Made by a program: the position numbers and the translations under genes
Shown here: positions 14,288 to 16,235 of the stretch, one piece after another
How positions within the stretch are numbered: position 1 is the stretch's first letter
Layout: each line of letters opens with the position of its first letter
Assembly: GCA_009781965.1 (NCBI GenBank)
Contig: WQUS01000071.1
Span: forward strand, 1 to 16,235
Source of the DNA: Bacillota bacterium
Lineage (GTDB): Bacteria > Bacillota > Desulfotomaculia > Desulfotomaculales > Desulfallaceae
Reading direction: 5' to 3'
DNA length: 16,235 nucleotides
The notes under the pieces: model-generated
The model's database searches: none
Seen by the model: only the letters and a program-made list of their open reading frames with translations
Told to the model about the DNA's origin: nothing

Positions 14288-15064
14288 ATGTTTCTATCTC
14301 CATTTCCAGAGAAAAATTATTGCAGGCAAAATGGTGCTTTAGTCTCATTGCAGGCAAAAATCGCTTCTAATGCCTATATAGGCGAAGGAACAATAATATA
14401 TCCAAATGTGAATATAGCTGACGGTTGTCATATTGGATCTCATTGTATCATTGGAGAGCCTTCTGCTTCCTATTATGAGCGACCATCTGACTATGAATTC
14501 AAAGAAACTTTTATTGGAAATGGTTCCATTATTAGATCGCATTCGATCATTTATGCAGGGGTAGAAATTGGTGATAACTTTCAAAGCGGACATCGGATTA
14601 CGATAAGGGAGTTGTCCAAAATTGGTAAAGATTGTAGCGTCGGCACTTTATCCGATTTACAAGGAAAGTTAGTAATTGGCAATCATGTTAGGCTTCATTC
14701 AAATGTACATATTGGGCAAATGTCTATTATTGATGATTATGTATGGATATATCCGTATGTGGTGTTAACAAATGCTCCTTATCCCCCTATGGGGGAGTTA
14801 AAAGGTGTTACGGTAAAACAATTTGCACAGGTTTGTACTTCTGCCGTTATTTTACCTGGTTTAACAATAGGGGAAAACGCGTTAATCGGCGCAGGTGCGG
14901 TAGTTACGAAAGATGTTTTATCGGAGAGGGTTGTGTTGGGCAATCCCGGCAAGGATATTTGTTCGGTGAGAGACCTTAGAAATGAAAAAGGTAAGCAGAT
15001 TTATCCTTGGAAGGACTTTTTAAGTGTGTACCGCGGGTATCCCTGGCAAAAAGAGGAGAATTAG
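14288..15064 (+). CDS. Left-handed beta-helix acyltransferase
   Basis: A 258-residue hexapeptide-repeat protein with isoleucine/valine-led hexads over roughly residues 20-225 (IGEGTIIYPNVNIADGCHIG, VEIGDNF, LVIGNHVRLHSNVHIG, LTIGENALIGAGAVVTKDV). It ends the helix with RVVLGNPGKD, the usual NP-x-K region of sugar acetyltransferases. Such proteins act as cytoplasmic trimers with acetyl-CoA or another acyl-CoA. GGGGG at 14276-14280 supports the ATG 14288. A candidate role is N-acylation of the amino sugar or O-acetylation of a glycan residue. The neighbouring gene also carries an acetyltransferase domain, so the two are either redundant or act on different positions. The C-terminal tail (WKDFLSVYRGYPWQ) is unassigned. 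Confidence 0.88.
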   Translation: MFLSPFPEKNYCRQNGALVSLQAKIASNAYIGEGTIIYPNVNIADGCHIGSHCIIGEPSASYYERPSDYEFKETFIGNGSIIRSHSIIYAGVEIGDNFQSGHRITIRELSKIGKDCSVGTLSDLQGKLVIGNHVRLHSNVHIGQMSIIDDYVWIYPYVVLTNAPYPPMGELKGVTVKQFAQVCTSAVILPGLTIGENALIGAGAVVTKDVLSERVVLGNPGKDICSVRDLRNEKGKQIYPWKDFLSVYRGYPWQKEEN

Positions 15065-15157
15065 CAGGCAGTAAATCGAGTTTAGTTCAAATTTGCATGG
15101 TCCAATATGCCGCATATTTATTGATCGCTCACAACTTATAAAATATGGGTTCAGTAT

Positions 15158-15163
15158 GGGAGG
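15158..15163 (+). promoter_or_regulatory. Ribosome binding site for the fused ketoisomerase gene
   Basis: GGGAGG lies six bases before ATG 15170 and three before the adjacent in-frame ATG 15167. Spacing favours 15170; the difference is one residue. Confidence 0.6.
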
Positions 15164-15169
15164 CGAATG

Positions 15170-16054
15170 ATGACTTCTCGGGCCATTATTCATGAAGGCG
15201 TCGAAATTGGACAGGATGTTGTTCTTGGCGATTATGTTGTCGTGTATCCTGGCGCCCAAATTGATAATAATTGTATTGTGGAAGGGTTTACGCAGATTTG
15301 GTCGGGGGTTAGGATCCGTGAAGGTGTGCGTTTGGGACCTGGCGTGATCTTCGAACGTTCGAATAGTTTTATGCCTTTTAGTGAGTTTGCGAATATTGAT
15401 ATTGGCGCAGGTGCAAAAATAGGTGCGGGCGTGATTATCAATCAAGGGCTTTCCATTGGTGAGGGAGCAGTAATAGTTCCAGGGGCTATGGTTGCCCAAA
15501 ACGTACCACCATACGCGATTGTATCTGGATCACCGGCCAGAGTTACCGGATATGTTGAGAGTGTTTCTCCACATATTGATGGTGTGTCGATGCATACAGT
15601 ATTATCACCGGGGGAGTTGGTAAAACAGGTTGGCGTAGGCGGCGTAACACTGCATCGGTTAAAACTTGTCTGTGATCCCAGGGGGGACCTTGTTGTTGGG
15701 GAAATTTTCAATGATGTACCATTTGAAGTTAAGCGTTTTTTCTTAGTTTTTAACGTTCCTAATGAAAAAACACGCGGTGAACATGCCCATATTAAATGTC
15801 ATCAATTCTTAATATGCGTAAAAGGGACATGCTGTGTCGTTGTGGATGACGGAACAAAACGATGTGAAGTTGCTTTGGATTCTCAAAATATTGGTATCCA
15901 TTTACCGCCTCTTACTTGGGGAATTCAGTATAAATATTCGCCAGAGGCCGTTCTGCTTGTATTTGCTTCGGCTGCTTATGATCCAAATGACTATATTCGT
16001 AACTACGCTGAATTTGTTAAGTTAATTAAAAGTCAAGGCAGGGTTGATGATTGA
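15170..16054 (+). CDS. Bifunctional acetyltransferase / dTDP-4-keto-6-deoxyhexose 3,4-ketoisomerase (WxcM/FdtD-like)
   Basis: A 294-residue fusion. Residues about 5-125 are a left-handed beta-helix N-acetyltransferase (IHEGVEIGQDVVLGDYVVV, ISIGEGAV-like hexads, VPPYAIVSGSPARVTGY). Residues about 156-288 are a cupin of the FdtA/QdtA/WxcM family (PF05523) with RGEHAH (202-207; the two His are the expected catalytic pair), HQFLICVKG and DPNDYIRNYAEF. The cupin moves the keto group from C4 to C3 of dTDP-4-keto-6-deoxyglucose before transamination; the helix domain would acetylate the resulting amine. A similar fusion is known as FdtD of Shewanella denitrificans and as WxcM in Xanthomonas. Arg171 aligns by eye with the FdtA-type arginine, pointing to the galacto product (Fuc3NAc), but a second diagnostic position is Gly251. 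A 105-base gap precedes it. Confidence 0.92.
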   Translation: MTSRAIIHEGVEIGQDVVLGDYVVVYPGAQIDNNCIVEGFTQIWSGVRIREGVRLGPGVIFERSNSFMPFSEFANIDIGAGAKIGAGVIINQGLSIGEGAVIVPGAMVAQNVPPYAIVSGSPARVTGYVESVSPHIDGVSMHTVLSPGELVKQVGVGGVTLHRLKLVCDPRGDLVVGEIFNDVPFEVKRFFLVFNVPNEKTRGEHAHIKCHQFLICVKGTCCVVVDDGTKRCEVALDSQNIGIHLPPLTWGIQYKYSPEAVLLVFASAAYDPNDYIRNYAEFVKLIKSQGRVDD

Positions 16055-16117
16055 ATTATTTAAAGTCACTAAGAATAAAACACGCGTATGGTTTTTATTG
16101 AGGAGAAGAAAGAATAG

Positions 16118-16235
16118 ATGGAAATATCAAAGCGGCTAAATTGGATTAGCATTGGTAAGTTTATAGCTATATGCGCGGTTGTTGTTGACCACAATTACGG
16201 TTATTGTTATGACAATCCGTATATTCAATCCTTAT
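16118..16235 (+). CDS. Acyltransferase-3 family protein, N-terminal fragment (3' end outside window)
   Basis: An open frame from ATG 16118 runs off the window after 39 codons. It begins MEISKRLNWISIGKFIAICA and continues with VVVDHNYGY. A basic start, a first hydrophobic helix and a His at its end match the N-terminus of membrane acyltransferases (PF01757, OafA/WecH-like), which O-acetylate exported glycans. A purine-rich stretch, GAGGAGAAGAAAG, lies upstream (from about 16100). The 63-base gap after the preceding gene holds no other convincing element. Only the first membrane helix is visible, so the family call is moderate and the substrate unknown. Confidence 0.6.
   Translation, partial: MEISKRLNWISIGKFIAICAVVVDHNYGYCYDNPYIQSL

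Noticed and set aside
16047..16139. 30-codon basic open frame overlapping the end of the ketoisomerase gene and the start of the acyltransferase fragment
   Set aside because: Overlaps both neighbours, has no clear ribosome binding site, and its composition is that of the AT-rich gap read out of frame.

Overview
The window is a polysaccharide (glycan) biosynthesis and export locus, read entirely from the + strand. It has 13 genes, two of them cut by the window edges, packed with overlaps or short gaps. There are no RNA genes, insertion sequences or CRISPR arrays. The longest gene-free stretch is about 160 bases. Strong GGAGG-type ribosome binding sites and the gene set suggest a bacterium of the Bacillota, possibly a diderm Negativicute (where the product would be O-antigen) or an S-layer-glycosylating Gram-positive. 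A proteobacterial LPS locus cannot be excluded, and the taxonomic guess is weak.

Layout. Positions 1-3972 hold the end of a polyprenyl-phosphate sugar-1-phosphate transferase (chain primer), then the four dTDP-L-rhamnose genes in the order rfbD, rfbB, rfbA, rfbC. Positions 3969-6177 encode an ABC exporter (Wzm permease, and Wzt ATPase with a C-terminal glycan-recognition domain). Positions 6180-10393 encode a 985-residue sulfotransferase-like / coiled-coil / GT2 fusion and a GT4 glycosyltransferase. Positions 10558-12081 encode a GtrII-like membrane glycosyltransferase in very AT-rich DNA. Positions 12166-16054 form an amino-sugar cassette: a DegT-type sugar aminotransferase, a GtrB-like polyprenyl-phosphate glycosyltransferase, a left-handed beta-helix acyltransferase, and a fused acetyltransferase/3,4-ketoisomerase (WxcM/FdtD type). 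The window ends in the first 39 codons of an acyltransferase-3 family protein.

How it fits together (inference). RfbA and RfbB make dTDP-4-keto-6-deoxyglucose, which then splits. RfbC and RfbD take it to dTDP-L-rhamnose. The ketoisomerase, aminotransferase and acetyltransferase take it to a dTDP-3-acetamido-3,6-dideoxyhexose (Fuc3NAc or Qui3NAc). The cytoplasmic transferases build a rhamnose-containing chain on undecaprenyl phosphate, and the fusion protein may cap it. Wzt recognises the chain and Wzm exports it. The GtrB-like and GtrII-like pair could then add a side-branch sugar outside the membrane.

Base composition is bipartite. The rhamnose genes and the start of wzt are GC-rich (about 60-65% in sampled lines). 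GC falls through wzt and reaches about 32% from about 5580, where its C-terminal domain begins. This suggests that the substrate-specific part of the exporter was exchanged together with the downstream, structure-specific genes.
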